Shown here in pieces: positions 20,836-32,843 of a stretch of DNA of 64,000 nt. A program made the position numbers and the translations under genes. The notes below the pieces were generated by a model that ran no database searches, was not told the origin of the DNA, and worked only from the letters and a program-made list of their open reading frames with translations. This stretch comes from Gaiellasilicea sp963765705 (GTDB lineage Bacteria; Actinomycetota; Thermoleophilia; Gaiellales; Gaiellaceae): positions 1-64,000 of the forward strand of contig CAVXXJ010000001.1 in assembly GCA_963765705.1 (NCBI GenBank). Reading direction: 5' to 3'. Position 1 is the stretch's first letter, and every line of letters begins with the position of its first letter.

Positions 20836-21145
20836 TGAGCTCGGTGCGCTGGCGCTCGGAGAGGCCGCCCACCGTCTTCGACTGGCTGATGCGGCACTGA
20901 TTCAGGAGCCGGGCCGCCTTCACGCGCCCGAATTTGGGCACGGCCATCAGCATGTCGAACACCTTCGCCGTCGAGACGTACTCAGGCGGATCGAGCAGGA
21001 TTCCTTCGATCTGGACCCGCCCGTCCTTGAGGTCTTTCTTCAGCTGAGCGCGCCTGACGCGGATGTCGTTTGCCCGCTTCAGCGCCTCCATTCTCTGATC
21101 GAGGGACCTCAGTGGGGCTTGCGCCTGCGTCTTCGACGTCACCAT
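20816..21145 (-). CDS. mihF: Actinobacterial integration host factor
   Basis: A nucleoid-associated DNA-binding protein of the actinobacterial mIHF type, unrelated to enterobacterial IHF. The C-terminal helix-two-turn-helix region shows DPPEYVSTAKVFDMLMAVPKFG, RVKAARLLNQCRIS and LSERQRTELIGLF. About 109 residues, normal. The ATG lies nine bases after a TAGTAT hexamer, so the message is nearly leaderless. This promoter separates mihF-gmk-rpoZ from the pyr genes upstream. Confidence 0.92.
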   Translation of the reverse strand: MVTSKTQAQAPLRSLDQRMEALKRANDIRVRRAQLKKDLKDGRVQIEGILLDPPEYVSTAKVFDMLMAVPKFGRVKAARLLNQCRISQSKTVGGLSERQRTELIGLFNR

Positions 21146-21154
21146 GAGCGCGGG

Positions 21155-21182
21155 ATACTAGCATCCTTCGAGCCGCGGTCAA
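21155..21182 (-). promoter_or_regulatory. Sigma-70-type promoter for mihF-gmk-rpoZ
   Basis: On the minus strand TTGACC (21,182-21,177) is followed after 16 bases by TAGTAT (21,160-21,155). The expected transcription start is two to four bases before the mihF ATG, leaving almost no leader. Confidence 0.6.
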
Positions 21183-21195
21183 GCAGTCACTTTTC

Positions 21196-21214
21196 GCCTG
21201 TTTCCAGGCTTTTT
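21196..21214 (+). terminator. Small hairpin with T-run, between pyrD and mihF
   Basis: GCCTG-TTTC-CAGGC followed by five T on the plus strand. It would stop plus-strand transcription, yet the genes on both sides are on the minus strand. In the minus direction the hairpin has no U-run but could still end pyr transcripts. Weak. Confidence 0.3.
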
Positions 21215-21231
21215 GCCCTGCTGTTGCCAGA

Positions 21232-22080
21232 TTAGGAAACGCCCATTTGCAGGGATGAATGCGCTACGCCGCGTGCGTCGAGGGGATGTGCGAGGCCCCG
21301 GGCGGCCGCTTCGGCGGCGAGCTCCGAGCGAATCCGAGCCGGCGCGGCGGGGTCGGAGAAGAGGATCGTGCCGAGCGCGACGGCGCTCGCGCCGGCCGCG
21401 ATCAGCTCCAGTGCGTCGAGCCCGGACTGGACGCCGCCCATACCGACGATGGGGATCGCGACCGCCGCCGAGCAGGCGTAGACGGCCGCGAGCGCGACCG
21501 GTTTCAGCGCCGGACCGGAGTAGCCGCCGGTGCCGCGGCCGAGCTTGGGCAGGAGCGTGCGCTCGTCGAGCGCGAGCCCGCGAAGGGTGTTCACGAGCGA
21601 GAGGCCGTCCGCGCCGGCGGCCTCGACGGCACGTGCCGCCTCGGCGATGTCCCAGGCGGCCGGCGAGAGCTTGGCGTACAGCGGCAGGCTGGTGGCGGTG
21701 CGGCAGGCCGCGACGATCGCAGCCGCGCTCTCCGGCGCCTCGTCGACGTTGGGGCAGGAGAGATTGAGCTCGATCGCCTCGACGTTCTCGAGCGCAGCGC
21801 ACGTCTCGGCGTACTCCGCCGCGGAGAAGCCGCCGACCGAGATCCAGAGCGGGACGCCGAGCTCGCGCAGCTGCGGCAGGCTCTCCGCCAGGAAGCGCTC
21901 GCGGCCCGGGTTGGCAAGGCCGATCGAGTTCAGCATCCCGGCGTCCGTTTCGGCGATCCGGACCGGCGGATTCCCCTCGCGCGGCTCGGGCGTGATCGTC
22001 TTCGTCACGAAGCCGTCGAGCGAGCGCGCCACCTCGGGCGCCGTCAGCGCGTCGAGGCAGCCGGATGCGTTAAGCAGCAC
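21232..22080 (-). CDS. pyrD: Dihydroorotate dehydrogenase, class 1B catalytic subunit
   Basis: Oxidises dihydroorotate to orotate with FMN, passing electrons to PyrK and NAD. Motifs: LLNASGCLDALTAPEVA at the start, IELNLSCPNVDE with the class 1B catalytic cysteine, YAKLSPAAWDIAE, and the FMN-phosphate loop PIVGMGGVQSGLDALELIAAGA. GTG start, overlapping the pyrK stop by 11 bases. About 282 residues, slightly short at the N-terminus. Last pyr gene of the operon. Confidence 0.92.
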   Translation of the reverse strand: MLLNASGCLDALTAPEVARSLDGFVTKTITPEPREGNPPVRIAETDAGMLNSIGLANPGRERFLAESLPQLRELGVPLWISVGGFSAAEYAETCAALENVEAIELNLSCPNVDEAPESAAAIVAACRTATSLPLYAKLSPAAWDIAEAARAVEAAGADGLSLVNTLRGLALDERTLLPKLGRGTGGYSGPALKPVALAAVYACSAAVAIPIVGMGGVQSGLDALELIAAGASAVALGTILFSDPAAPARIRSELAAEAAARGLAHPLDARGVAHSSLQMGVS

Positions 22081-22712
22081 GAAGCACCGGCCCTTCGACG
22101 CAGAGGCGCTTCAGCTCGCCGTCGATCTCGACGGCGCAGCCGTAGCAGGCGCCGAAGCCGCACGCCATCGGCGCCTCCCAGGCGAGCTGGGCATCCGGCA
22201 CCCGCAGACGGAGCGCGGCGAGCATCGGCTCAGGTCCGCACGCGAGGACGTCGCCGGCGTCGTCCGGCAGGAGCTCGGTGACGTAGGTGGGCTCGATGCA
22301 GACCTCGGCGTTCGGGAGCAGCGCGGCAGCCTCGGCGTGCCACTCGGTGCGGAAGCCGAGGATCGCCGGCGGGCCGCCGAGCCGTTGGGAGAGGAACGGC
22401 AGCGGCGCAATCCCGATCCCGCCCCCGACGAGCAGCGGGCGCTCCACGTCGAGGTCGAAGCCGTTGCCGAGCGGACCGAGCACGTGCAGCTCCTCCCCGC
22501 GCTCGAGCCCGCACAGAGCCCGTGTCCCGGGTCCGATCGGGTCGATCAGGAACGCCAGCTCACCCGCCGCCGCGAGGCAGACGCTCATCGGCCGCGGCAG
22601 CAGGCGGCCGGGCGCCTCGAGCATGAAGAACTGGCCCGGATCGCCCGCATCCAGGCCGCCTGCGTCCAGACGCAGCAGGGTGTACGGCCCGACCTGCTCG
22701 ACGCCTGTGAGC

Positions 22713-22732
<20 letters not shown>
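22070..22732 (-). CDS. pyrK: Dihydroorotate dehydrogenase electron transfer subunit
   Basis: FAD and 2Fe-2S subunit that links PyrD to NAD. FAD motif RPMSVCLAAAGEL, the nucleotide site LVGGGIGIAPLPFL, and the cluster ligands in ACGFGACYGCAVEI plus a later LCVEGPV cysteine. Start ATG lies inside the carB 3' end, a 20-base overlap. Reads without indels. Confidence 0.92.
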
Positions 22733-25652
<2,920 letters not shown>

Positions 25653-25663
<11 letters not shown>

Positions 25664-26691
25664 CGCGGACCTCCTCCACCCAGCTCTCGAGGATCGGCCA
25701 GGCGTCGTGCGGGCCCGGGCCCGCCTCGGGATGGAACTGCACCGAGCGGGCGCGCAGCTCCGGGAAGTCGAAGCCCTCGACGGTGCCGTCGTAGAGCGAG
25801 ACGTGCGTCGCCTCGGCGTCGTCAGAGGGAGCGACCGCGAAGCCGTGGTTCTGGCTCGTCACCAGCACGCGGCCGCTGCGCCGCTCGAGCACCGGGTGGT
25901 TGGCGCCGCGGTGGCCGAAGGGGAGCTTGAACGTCTCGTGCCCCGTCGCGAGGCCGAGCAGCTGATGGCCGAGGCAGATCCCGAGCACGGGCACGCGCCC
26001 GAGCAGGCGCTCGATCTCGCGCACCTCGTCGCCGAGCGGCTGCGGATCGCCGGGGCCGTTCGAGAGCAGGACGGCGTCGTATCCCGCGAGCTCGTCGGCG
26101 TCGGCCGTGTGCGGGAGGACGGTCACGTGCGCGCCGGCGCCCGCGAGCCGCCGCAGGATCGAGCGCTTGCAGCCGTAGTCGACGACCGCGACGCGCAGCT
26201 TCCCCGCGTCGCAGTAGACGTACGGCTCCGGGGTCGAGACGAGGGCGACGAGGGCGGCGCCCGCCATCGACGGCAGCTCGCCGACCGCGGCGAGAGCCTG
26301 CTCCTCGTCCATCGCAGCCGGCCACGGCGGCCGCGCGCATCGCCCCGCCCTCGCGCAGGCGCAGCACGAGCGAGCGCGTGTCGATGCCGGTGAGGGCGAC
26401 GATCCCGCGCTCGGTGAGCCAGTCCGTCCACTCGGGTCCGCGCGCCTCGCGCATCAGCACCGCCTTCGCGTGCGCGCCGGGCGACTCCGCCCGGCCGGCG
26501 GCGACGCCGTAGTTGCCGACCATCGGCGCCGTGAAGCAGACGAGCTGCTCGGCGAAGCTCGGGTCGGTGACGGTCTCCTGGTAGCCGGTCATCGCAGTCG
26601 TGAAGACCGCCTCGCCGAACGCGACGCCCTCGGCGCCGACGGACTCGCCGCGGAAGATCGTCCCGTCCTCGAGCGCCAGAAAGGCGCTCAT
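25653..26691 (-). CDS. carA: Carbamoyl-phosphate synthase small chain, one frameshift
   Basis: Glutamine amidotransferase that feeds ammonia to CarB. N-terminal domain: FLALEDGTIFRGESVG, AVFTTAMTGYQETVTDPS. Class I amidotransferase domain: SNGPGDPQPL, GICLGHQLLGLA with the nucleophile cysteine, and SVQFHPEAGPGP with the catalytic His and Glu. Frame change near 26,320. Start ATG overlaps the pyrC stop. Confidence 0.93.
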
Positions 26692-27944
26692 CCGTGCACC
26701 AGCCGGCCGTCGGCGACGGTCTTCAGGACGGCGCCGTGCAGCGTGCTCCCGAGCAGCCACGAGTTGGCGGAGCGGGAGCGGAAGCCGGCCTCCTCGACCG
26801 TCCACTCAGCCTCGAGGTCGAGCAGGACGAGGTTGGCGCGGGCGCCGATCTCGATCCGCGGCTCCGGCAGGCCGAGCGCACGCGCCGGGCCGCCGGACAT
26901 CCGCTCGAGCAGCGTCTGCAGCGGCAGCAGCCCCGGCTCGACGAGGTAGGTGTAGAGGGCGGCGAACGCGGTCTCGAGGCCCGTGACTCCGAACGGCGCC
27001 CCCTCGAACGGCGCTTCCTTCTCCTCTCGCGAGTGCGGCGCGTGGTCGGTCGCCACAGCCGCGATCGCGCCGCTGCGAAGGCCCGCGAGCAAGGCCTGCC
27101 GGTCCTCCTCGGCGCGTAGTGGGGGATTCATCTTCACGTTCGGATCGAGGCCGCGGACGGCCTCGTCGGTGAGGACGAGGTGATGGGGCGTCACCTCGGC
27201 GGTCGCCTGCACCCCGCGCGCCTGGGCGGCCTCGAGCGCGTCGACCGACTCCCGTGCCGAGAGGTGCATCAGGTGCAGCGGGCGCTCCTCGTAGCCGGCG
27301 AGCGAGAGGTCGCGCTCGACCATCGCGCTCTCGGCGACGGACGGATAGCCCGCGAAGCCGAGCTCGGCCGACACCGTGCCCTCGTGCACCTGGCCGTCGC
27401 GCGACAGCGTCGGCTCCTCGCAGTGGAGAGCGAGCTTCCGGCCGGTGATCGCCCCGTACTGGAGCGCGCGGCGCATGAGACCGGCCGAGGTGACGGGACG
27501 GCCGTCGTCGGTGAACGCGGCGGCGCCGGCGTCGGCCAGCTCGCCCATCTCGGTCAGCTCCTCGCCGCCGAGCCGCTTCGAGATCGCGGCCATGAAGCCC
27601 GTCGGCACGAGCGCGTCGTGGCGGGCGGACTCCACGAGTGAGCCGAGCACCGCCGCCGAGTCGACGACGGGATCGGTGTTCGGCATCGCCAGGATCGCGC
27701 AGTAGCCGCCGGCCGCGGCTGCGGCGGTGCCGCTCGCGATCGTCTCCTCGTCCTCCCGTCCCGGCGAGCGCAGGTGGACGTGCGGGTCGACGAACGCGGG
27801 CGCGAGCACACGCGAGGTCGCGGCGGCCGGCTCGATCCACGCGATCACGCCGTTCTCGACCGTGACCGCGACACACTCGCCGCCGGCGAGGCGTCCTTCG
27901 AGCACGAGACTGTCGGAGCGGCCGTTCTTGCAGAAGAGCGTCAC
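26688..27944 (-). CDS. pyrC: Dihydroorotase
   Basis: Zinc enzyme closing carbamoyl aspartate to dihydroorotate. The metal motif is DPHVHLRSPGRED, with NTDPVVDSA, ALHCEEP, EVTPHHLVLTDE and VATDHAPHSREEKE providing further ligands. About 418 residues, GTG start, no indels. Start overlaps the pyrB stop by four bases. Confidence 0.93.
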   Translation of the reverse strand: MTLFCKNGRSDSLVLEGRLAGGECVAVTVENGVIAWIEPAAATSRVLAPAFVDPHVHLRSPGREDEETIASGTAAAAAGGYCAILAMPNTDPVVDSAAVLGSLVESARHDALVPTGFMAAISKRLGGEELTEMGELADAGAAAFTDDGRPVTSAGLMRRALQYGAITGRKLALHCEEPTLSRDGQVHEGTVSAELGFAGYPSVAESAMVERDLSLAGYEERPLHLMHLSARESVDALEAAQARGVQATAEVTPHHLVLTDEAVRGLDPNVKMNPPLRAEEDRQALLAGLRSGAIAAVATDHAPHSREEKEAPFEGAPFGVTGLETAFAALYTYLVEPGLLPLQTLLERMSGGPARALGLPEPRIEIGARANLVLLDLEAEWTVEEAGFRSRSANSWLLGSTLHGAVLKTVADGRLVHG

Positions 27945-28846
27945 GCGACCACCTCGAGCACCCGCCGGGCGACCAGCAGCTCCTGGAGCACCGCCATCCG
28001 CACCGAGAGCCCCGAGTGGACCTGCGCGAGGATCAGCGAGTCGGGCGAGTCGGCGACTCGGCCGTCGATCTCGACGCCACGGTTGATCGGCCCCGGGTGC
28101 ATCACCTTCTGGCCGGGCCTGATCCGCTCGGGCGTGACTCCCCAGCGCGCGGCGTACTCGCGCAGGCTCGGCACGTAGGCCGACTCCATCCGCTCCTGCT
28201 GCATCCGGAGGACGTAGACGACGTCCGCCGCCTCGATCGCGCCGATGTCGGTGGAGGTCTCGCAGCCGAGCGCCTCGATCCCGCGCGGCAGGAGCGTCGG
28301 CGGCCCGACGAGGGTCGTGTGCGCGCCGACGAGCGCGAGCGCCTGGATCAGCGAGCGAGCGACGCGGCTGTGCAGGACGTCGCCGACGATCGCCACGTGC
28401 AGCCCTTCGAGCGCTCCGAGCGCTTCCCGCATCGTGAAGAGGTCGAGGAGCGCCTGGGTCGGGTGCTGGTGCTTGCCGTCGCCGGCGTTGACGACCGCGG
28501 CGCCCGAGTAGCGGGCGACGAGCTCCGGGGCGCCGATCTGCGCGTGGCGGACGACGATCGCGTGCGGCTCGTACGCCGCCAGCGTCAGCACCGTGTCCTT
28601 GAGCGACTCGCCCTTGTCGAGCGACGAGCCGGCGGCCTTCAGCGACATCACGTCCGCGCCGAGCTTCTTCGCCGCGAGCTCGAAGCTCGACGAGGTGCGC
28701 GTCGAGGACTCGAAGAAGAGCGTCAGGACGAGCTTGCCGCGCAGCGTCGTCAGCTTCTCGTGGACATCGGCGAGCGCGCCCGCGGTCTCGAGGATCCGCT
28801 CGACGTCGTCGCGGGTCAGGTCGGCGATCGAGATCAGGTGCTTCAT
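27941..28846 (-). CDS. pyrB: Aspartate carbamoyltransferase catalytic subunit
   Basis: Joins carbamoyl phosphate to aspartate. Carbamoyl-phosphate motif FFESSTRTSSSFE, HPTQALLDLFT, GDVLHSRVARS and the aspartate-binding region VMHPGPINRGVEI. About 301 residues, no indels. Overlaps pyrR by four bases. No pyrI is present, as expected outside enterobacteria. Confidence 0.94.
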   Translation of the reverse strand: MKHLISIADLTRDDVERILETAGALADVHEKLTTLRGKLVLTLFFESSTRTSSSFELAAKKLGADVMSLKAAGSSLDKGESLKDTVLTLAAYEPHAIVVRHAQIGAPELVARYSGAAVVNAGDGKHQHPTQALLDLFTMREALGALEGLHVAIVGDVLHSRVARSLIQALALVGAHTTLVGPPTLLPRGIEALGCETSTDIGAIEAADVVYVLRMQQERMESAYVPSLREYAARWGVTPERIRPGQKVMHPGPINRGVEIDGRVADSPDSLILAQVHSGLSVRMAVLQELLVARRVLEVVA

Positions 28847-29417
28847 GTCTGCTCCTCCGGTGTGGCGACGAGCAGGATCCGGTCGGCGCCGTCGATCTCC
28901 TCGAGCTCGACCTGGATCCGCTCGCTGCGGGCCGTCGGCAGGTTCTTGCCGACGTAGTCGGGGCGGATCGGCAGCTCGCGATGGCCGCGGTCGACGAGGA
29001 CGGCGAGCTGGACACGCGCCGGCCGGCCGCGCTCGAAGAGCGTCTCGATCGCGGCGCGGATCGTGCGGCCCGTGTAGAGGACGTCGTCGACGAGGACGCA
29101 CGTCATCCCGCGCCAGGTCGAAGTCGAGCGCCGTCGCGTGCACGACCGGGTGCTCCTGGCCAGCGGATGGTGTCGTCGCGGTGGAAGGTGATGTCGACCG
29201 CGCCGAGGCCGACCTCCTCCCCGCTCCGCTCCTCGATCAGCGCCGCCAGCCGCTCCGCGATCGGGACGCCGCGCGTATGGATGCCGACGAGGGCGAGCTT
29301 GGTCAGGTCGTCGTTGCGCTCGATGATCTCGTGCGCGATTCGCGAGAGCGTGCGCGCGAGGCCCTCGGCGTCCAGCAGGGTTTTCGCCGCGGTGCGGTCG
29401 GGGACGTGCGTGTTCAT
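28843..29417 (-). CDS. pyrR: PyrR regulator/uracil phosphoribosyltransferase, one frameshift
   Basis: RNA-binding repressor of pyr mRNA that also carries a phosphoribosyltransferase fold. N-terminal LARTLSRIAHEIIERN and LVGIHTRGVPIAERL; after a frame change near 29,140 the PRPP loop VLVDDVLYTGRTIRAAI and RELPIRPDYVGKNLPT. It leads the operon pyrR-pyrB-pyrC-carA-carB-pyrK-pyrD, with starts overlapping stops throughout. A PyrR-binding hairpin lies 24 bases before its ATG. Confidence 0.93.
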
Positions 29418-29440
29418 CCGCTGCTCACTCCTCTTCCTTT

Positions 29441-29458
29441 CCGGCCTCTCTGGACCGG
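29441..29458 (-). promoter_or_regulatory. PyrR-binding RNA hairpin in the pyr leader
   Basis: The minus-strand transcript reads CCGG-UCCAGAGAGG-CCGG, a four-base-pair stem closing the loop UCCAGAGAGG. This equals the core of the PyrR anti-antiterminator consensus (UCCNGAGAGG-type loop). No antiterminator/terminator pair is obvious, and the hairpin is followed at once by the purine-rich ribosome-binding region, so the likely mode is translational repression by PyrR with UMP, as known in mycobacteria. A TACACT -10-like box lies at 29,483-29,478. Confidence 0.75.
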
Positions 29459-29573
29459 GTTAAAGGGTCGGGTCGGCAGTGTAATCGCCCCGGAGGACGT
29501 CGTCGCGACCGAGGCGACCGTGTTCCGCTCCGTGCGAATGTTTTCGAACCGGACGAACGCACATGTGACGTGT

Positions 29574-31577
29574 ATGCGGTACCCGCGGAAGGGCCCCCTC
29601 GTCGCGGTGGTGCTGCTCTTCGCGGTGTCCGCCGGGTTGCGCTTCTGGGTGGCGCGTGGCTTCGACATGCCCTGGATCGCGCCCGACGAGTCGATCTACG
29701 CGCTGCTCGGGCGCTCGCTCTGGGAGGACGGCTCGCCCTCGCTGCTCGGCGCAGCGGGAGGTAGCTATTCGGTCGTCTACTCGGCCCTGATCGGCCTGCC
29801 GCTCACACTCGGCGACCTGGGGGCGGGCGTCACGATCGCGCAGGCCGTCGGTGCGCTCGTGATGTCGGCGACCGCGCTCGCCGTGTACCTGTGGGGTCGC
29901 GGATCGCTCGGTGCGTGGTGGGCGGTGGCAGCCGCAGGGCTGACGCTCGCCGGCCCGGGTCTCGCCTACTCGGGCTTCATCATGAGCGAGGTCGCGATTT
30001 ACCCGCTCGCGACGGTCGCGCTGTGGGCGATCGCGTCGACGCTCGCGCGGCCGTCGTACGCACGGCAGGCGCTCGCCGCCGCCGCGATCGTGGTCGCATT
30101 GGCGACGCACGTCCGGCTGGTTGCGCTCGTTCCCACGCTGTTTGCAGCGGTTGCTTTGCAGTGCGGCTTCGAGCGGTCGCTTGACCCGGCGCGGCGTCAG
30201 ACAGCCCTGCTCGCGGGAACCGCGGGCGCAGCCGCAGTGACGCTCCTAGGCTTCGCGCTCGTCGGCCGCTGGAGCGATCTCTTCGGTGCGTACGCCGCCG
30301 CCGCCGGCGGCTACGAGTTCGGGCCGGTGGCCGAGGACGTGCTCTGGCACATCGGCGGCGTGTTCGTCCTCGTTGCCGGCATCCCGCTCTTCGCACTCGC
30401 CGCGATGAGCGTGGAGTGCGTCTCCAGGCGCGTGCGCGACCCTGCCGCCTGCGCGCTCGTCGCAACAACGCTGGCATGGACAGCGTGCCTCGTGCTCGAG
30501 ATCGGAACCTTCGCCTCGCGCTGGGTCGGCCACCTTGCGCTCCGCGGCCTCCAGCCCGTCGTGCCTGCGCTGATGCTCGTCTTCGGGCTCTGGCTCGCAC
30601 GCGGTGCCCCGCGCCCGGCGCCGTGGGTCCACCTCGCGGCCTTCGCGATCGCCGCACCGGCGCTGCTCCTGCCCGTGGGACGCTTGTCTACCCAGGAGTC
30701 CGCACTCGACGCGTTCGCCCTGATCCCGTTCTGGCGGCTCGCAGAGGCGACCTCGGGGCGAACTCTCGAGCTCGTCTACGCGCTCTCGGCCGGAGCGCTG
30801 GTGGCCCTCGCGGCCTTTGTTCCGCGAGAGGCCCGCGTCGCGCTGCCGGTCGTCGTCGGGGTCACGCTGATCACGCTCTCGATCCTGTCGACGCGACAGA
30901 TCGACCGGCTGACCCAACTCGACCGCGCGTGGGTCTTCGACACCGGCGACCCTCGCTGGCTGGACAAGGCGGCAGACGGCCCGGTGACGTACCTGCACGC
31001 CAGCGAGTTCTCGGCCGGGGTCTGGAAGCACGTCTTCTGGAACCGCCGCATCGATGCCGTTGCACGCCTGGAGGACACGGGCCGGGTCGACCCGCTGATT
31101 CCCGTGAGCCTGGAGCTGACCCCGGACGGCGTGTTGAACCAGGTGGACGGCCGTGCCTTCCAGCCGGCGCTTCTCGCCGCACCGACGAACTTCCAGCTCG
31201 CCGGAGAGCAGATCGCGGTCGCCCCGCGCTCGACTGATCTGCCGGGGCTCGCGCTGTGGCGTCTCGACCGGCCGGCACGCCTGCTCAGCTCGCGGGTGGG
31301 TGTGCAGCCGAACGGCGACATCATCGGAACGGCGCAGATCACCGTCTACGCCTGCGGCCCGGGGCGGCTGGAGCTGACGCTGTTGGGCAAGCAGGGAACG
31401 CCGATCGAGATCCGCGTGAACGGCCTCACGGCGGCTCGCCCACGCGTGGCCCCGAGCACGGTCTGGACCGGCAGCGTCCCTGCGCCACCCGACGCGGACG
31501 GACGGCTGCCGTGCATCTTCGAGCTGGTGAGCCCAGGGCTCGTCGGCTCGACGCGGCTCGAGTTCGTCCGCGAGTAG
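29574..31577 (+). CDS. GT-C type polytopic membrane glycosyltransferase
   Basis: About 667 residues, no indels. At least ten hydrophobic helices, e.g. VAVVLLFAVSAGLRFWVA at the N-terminus. The first extracytoplasmic loop carries IAPDESIYALLGRSLW, the acidic DE motif typical of GT-C enzymes using polyprenyl-linked sugars. The C-terminal 200 residues are soluble and beta-rich and probably face outside. Divergent from pyrR. ATG at 29,574 precedes the conserved first helix; an in-frame ATG at 29,538 would add 12 residues. Acceptor unknown; PMT/arabinosyltransferase-like by architecture only. Confidence 0.7.
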   Translation: MRYPRKGPLVAVVLLFAVSAGLRFWVARGFDMPWIAPDESIYALLGRSLWEDGSPSLLGAAGGSYSVVYSALIGLPLTLGDLGAGVTIAQAVGALVMSATALAVYLWGRGSLGAWWAVAAAGLTLAGPGLAYSGFIMSEVAIYPLATVALWAIASTLARPSYARQALAAAAIVVALATHVRLVALVPTLFAAVALQCGFERSLDPARRQTALLAGTAGAAAVTLLGFALVGRWSDLFGAYAAAAGGYEFGPVAEDVLWHIGGVFVLVAGIPLFALAAMSVECVSRRVRDPAACALVATTLAWTACLVLEIGTFASRWVGHLALRGLQPVVPALMLVFGLWLARGAPRPAPWVHLAAFAIAAPALLLPVGRLSTQESALDAFALIPFWRLAEATSGRTLELVYALSAGALVALAAFVPREARVALPVVVGVTLITLSILSTRQIDRLTQLDRAWVFDTGDPRWLDKAADGPVTYLHASEFSAGVWKHVFWNRRIDAVARLEDTGRVDPLIPVSLELTPDGVLNQVDGRAFQPALLAAPTNFQLAGEQIAVAPRSTDLPGLALWRLDRPARLLSSRVGVQPNGDIIGTAQITVYACGPGRLELTLLGKQGTPIEIRVNGLTAARPRVAPSTVWTGSVPAPPDADGRLPCIFELVSPGLVGSTRLEFVRE

Positions 31578-31578
31578 T

Positions 31579-31593
31579 GGAGCCTACGGCTCC
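31579..31593. terminator. Hairpin between convergent genes
   Basis: GGAGCC-TAC-GGCTCC, six base pairs, covers the gap and the last codons of the two convergent genes on either side. No T-run, so it is a weak candidate for a bidirectional terminator. Confidence 0.35.
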
Positions 31594-31796
31594 GCGATGA
31601 GCTCGTCGGGCTCGGTGAGCGCCTCGATCGCGTCCTGCGCGGCCTCGAGCGACGATTCCGGCACGACGACGGTGAGCGGATCGTCCTCGCCGGCCGCGGT
31701 GAGCTCGGATTCGATGCCGGCGGTCGTGAGGATCGACTGGATCTCCTCGCCTTCGGCGACGTCCCCCGCAATCGCGACCTGCACCATCCGCGTCAT
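31584..31796 (-). CDS. DUF2007-like small protein
   Basis: Seventy residues: VQVAIAGDVAEGEEIQSILTTAGIE followed by LTVVVPESSLEAAQDAIEAL. This beta-alpha-beta pattern with an acidic, GlnB/ACT-like character fits DUF2007 (putative signal-transducing protein). AGGAGGTG lies about six bases before the ATG. Just downstream of rnz on the same strand, probably co-transcribed. Function unknown. Confidence 0.65.
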   Translation of the reverse strand: MTRMVQVAIAGDVAEGEEIQSILTTAGIESELTAAGEDDPLTVVVPESSLEAAQDAIEALTEPDELIAEP

Positions 31797-31800
31797 GCAG

Positions 31801-32784
31801 TCACACCTCCTGGGGTGAGGGTACTTCAGCACGGGGCAGGCGTGCGCCGCTCTTCACCAGCTCGGGACCGCCCCGCTCCTGGAACGGGATCTCGATCAGG
31901 TCGAAGTCGCGCGGGACGACGGTCCCGGGGAAGACGGTGCGCGCCTCGCGCTCGACGTCGCCGCCGCCGTAGCGGCTGGAGAGGTGCGTGAGCGCGAGCA
32001 GCTTGACGCCGGCGTCGCGCGCCACGCGGGCCGCCTCGAGCGCCGTCGAATGCTCCGTCTCCTGCGCACGCTCGGCCTCGTCCTCGCAGAACGTCGCCTC
32101 GTGCACGAGCAGGTCGGCGCCGAGCGCCGCCTCGACCACGCCGTCGGACGGGGCCGTGTCGCCGGTCAGCACGAGCTTGCGGCCGGGACGGGCGGCGCCG
32201 AGCACCTCGTCGGGCGTCACGACCCGCCCGTCCGCGAGCGTCACCGCCACGCCGTCCTGGAGCGCTCCCCGCTCCGGGCCGAAGGGAACGCCGAGCGAGT
32301 CGGCCGTCGCGACGTCGAAGCGCCCCGGGCGCTCCTCCTCGACGAGCGCGTAGCCGAGCGCGTCACGACCGTGACGGACCGGGAACGTGCGCACCTCGTA
32401 GCCGTCGTGCGGCAGCGCCGCGCCCGCCGCCAGCTCGACGACCGCGACCTCGTAGGTCAGCCGGCCGATGATCCGCTGCAGCGAGCCCAGCAGGTCGTCC
32501 AGCCCTCGCGGCCCGTAGAGGGCCAGCGGCAGGTCGCGACCACGTAGCGCGAAGGTCTTCAGCATCCCGGGAAGCCCGAGGAAGTGATCGGCGTGGAAGT
32601 GGGTCAGGAAGACCTCGTGCAGGTCGACGAGGCCGACGTCGGAGCGCAGCAGCTGGCGCTGCGTGCCCTCGCCGCAGTCGAACAGGAGGCGGTCGCCGCC
32701 ACGCCGCACGAGCGTCGCCGACGGCCCGCGGCGTGCCGTCGGCATCGAGCCGGCCGTGCCGAGAAAGACGACGTCGAGGTCCAC
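31801..32784 (-). CDS. rnz: Ribonuclease Z
   Basis: tRNA 3'-end endonuclease with a metallo-beta-lactamase fold. FLGTAGSMPTARRGPSA, the metal motif THFHADHFLGLPGMLK, VLTGDTAPSD, VHEATFCEDE and LTHLSSRYGG are all present. 327 residues, no indels. GTG start lies seven bases after TAGACT, indicating a leaderless message. Confidence 0.92.
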   Translation of the reverse strand: MDLDVVFLGTAGSMPTARRGPSATLVRRGGDRLLFDCGEGTQRQLLRSDVGLVDLHEVFLTHFHADHFLGLPGMLKTFALRGRDLPLALYGPRGLDDLLGSLQRIIGRLTYEVAVVELAAGAALPHDGYEVRTFPVRHGRDALGYALVEEERPGRFDVATADSLGVPFGPERGALQDGVAVTLADGRVVTPDEVLGAARPGRKLVLTGDTAPSDGVVEAALGADLLVHEATFCEDEAERAQETEHSTALEAARVARDAGVKLLALTHLSSRYGGGDVEREARTVFPGTVVPRDFDLIEIPFQERGGPELVKSGARLPRAEVPSPQEV

Positions 32785-32843
32785 TGGCTTGAGTCTAGTT
32801 TCGGGCGGCGCAGGAACCGGCCGCGCCTGCCGATGAACTCCAC

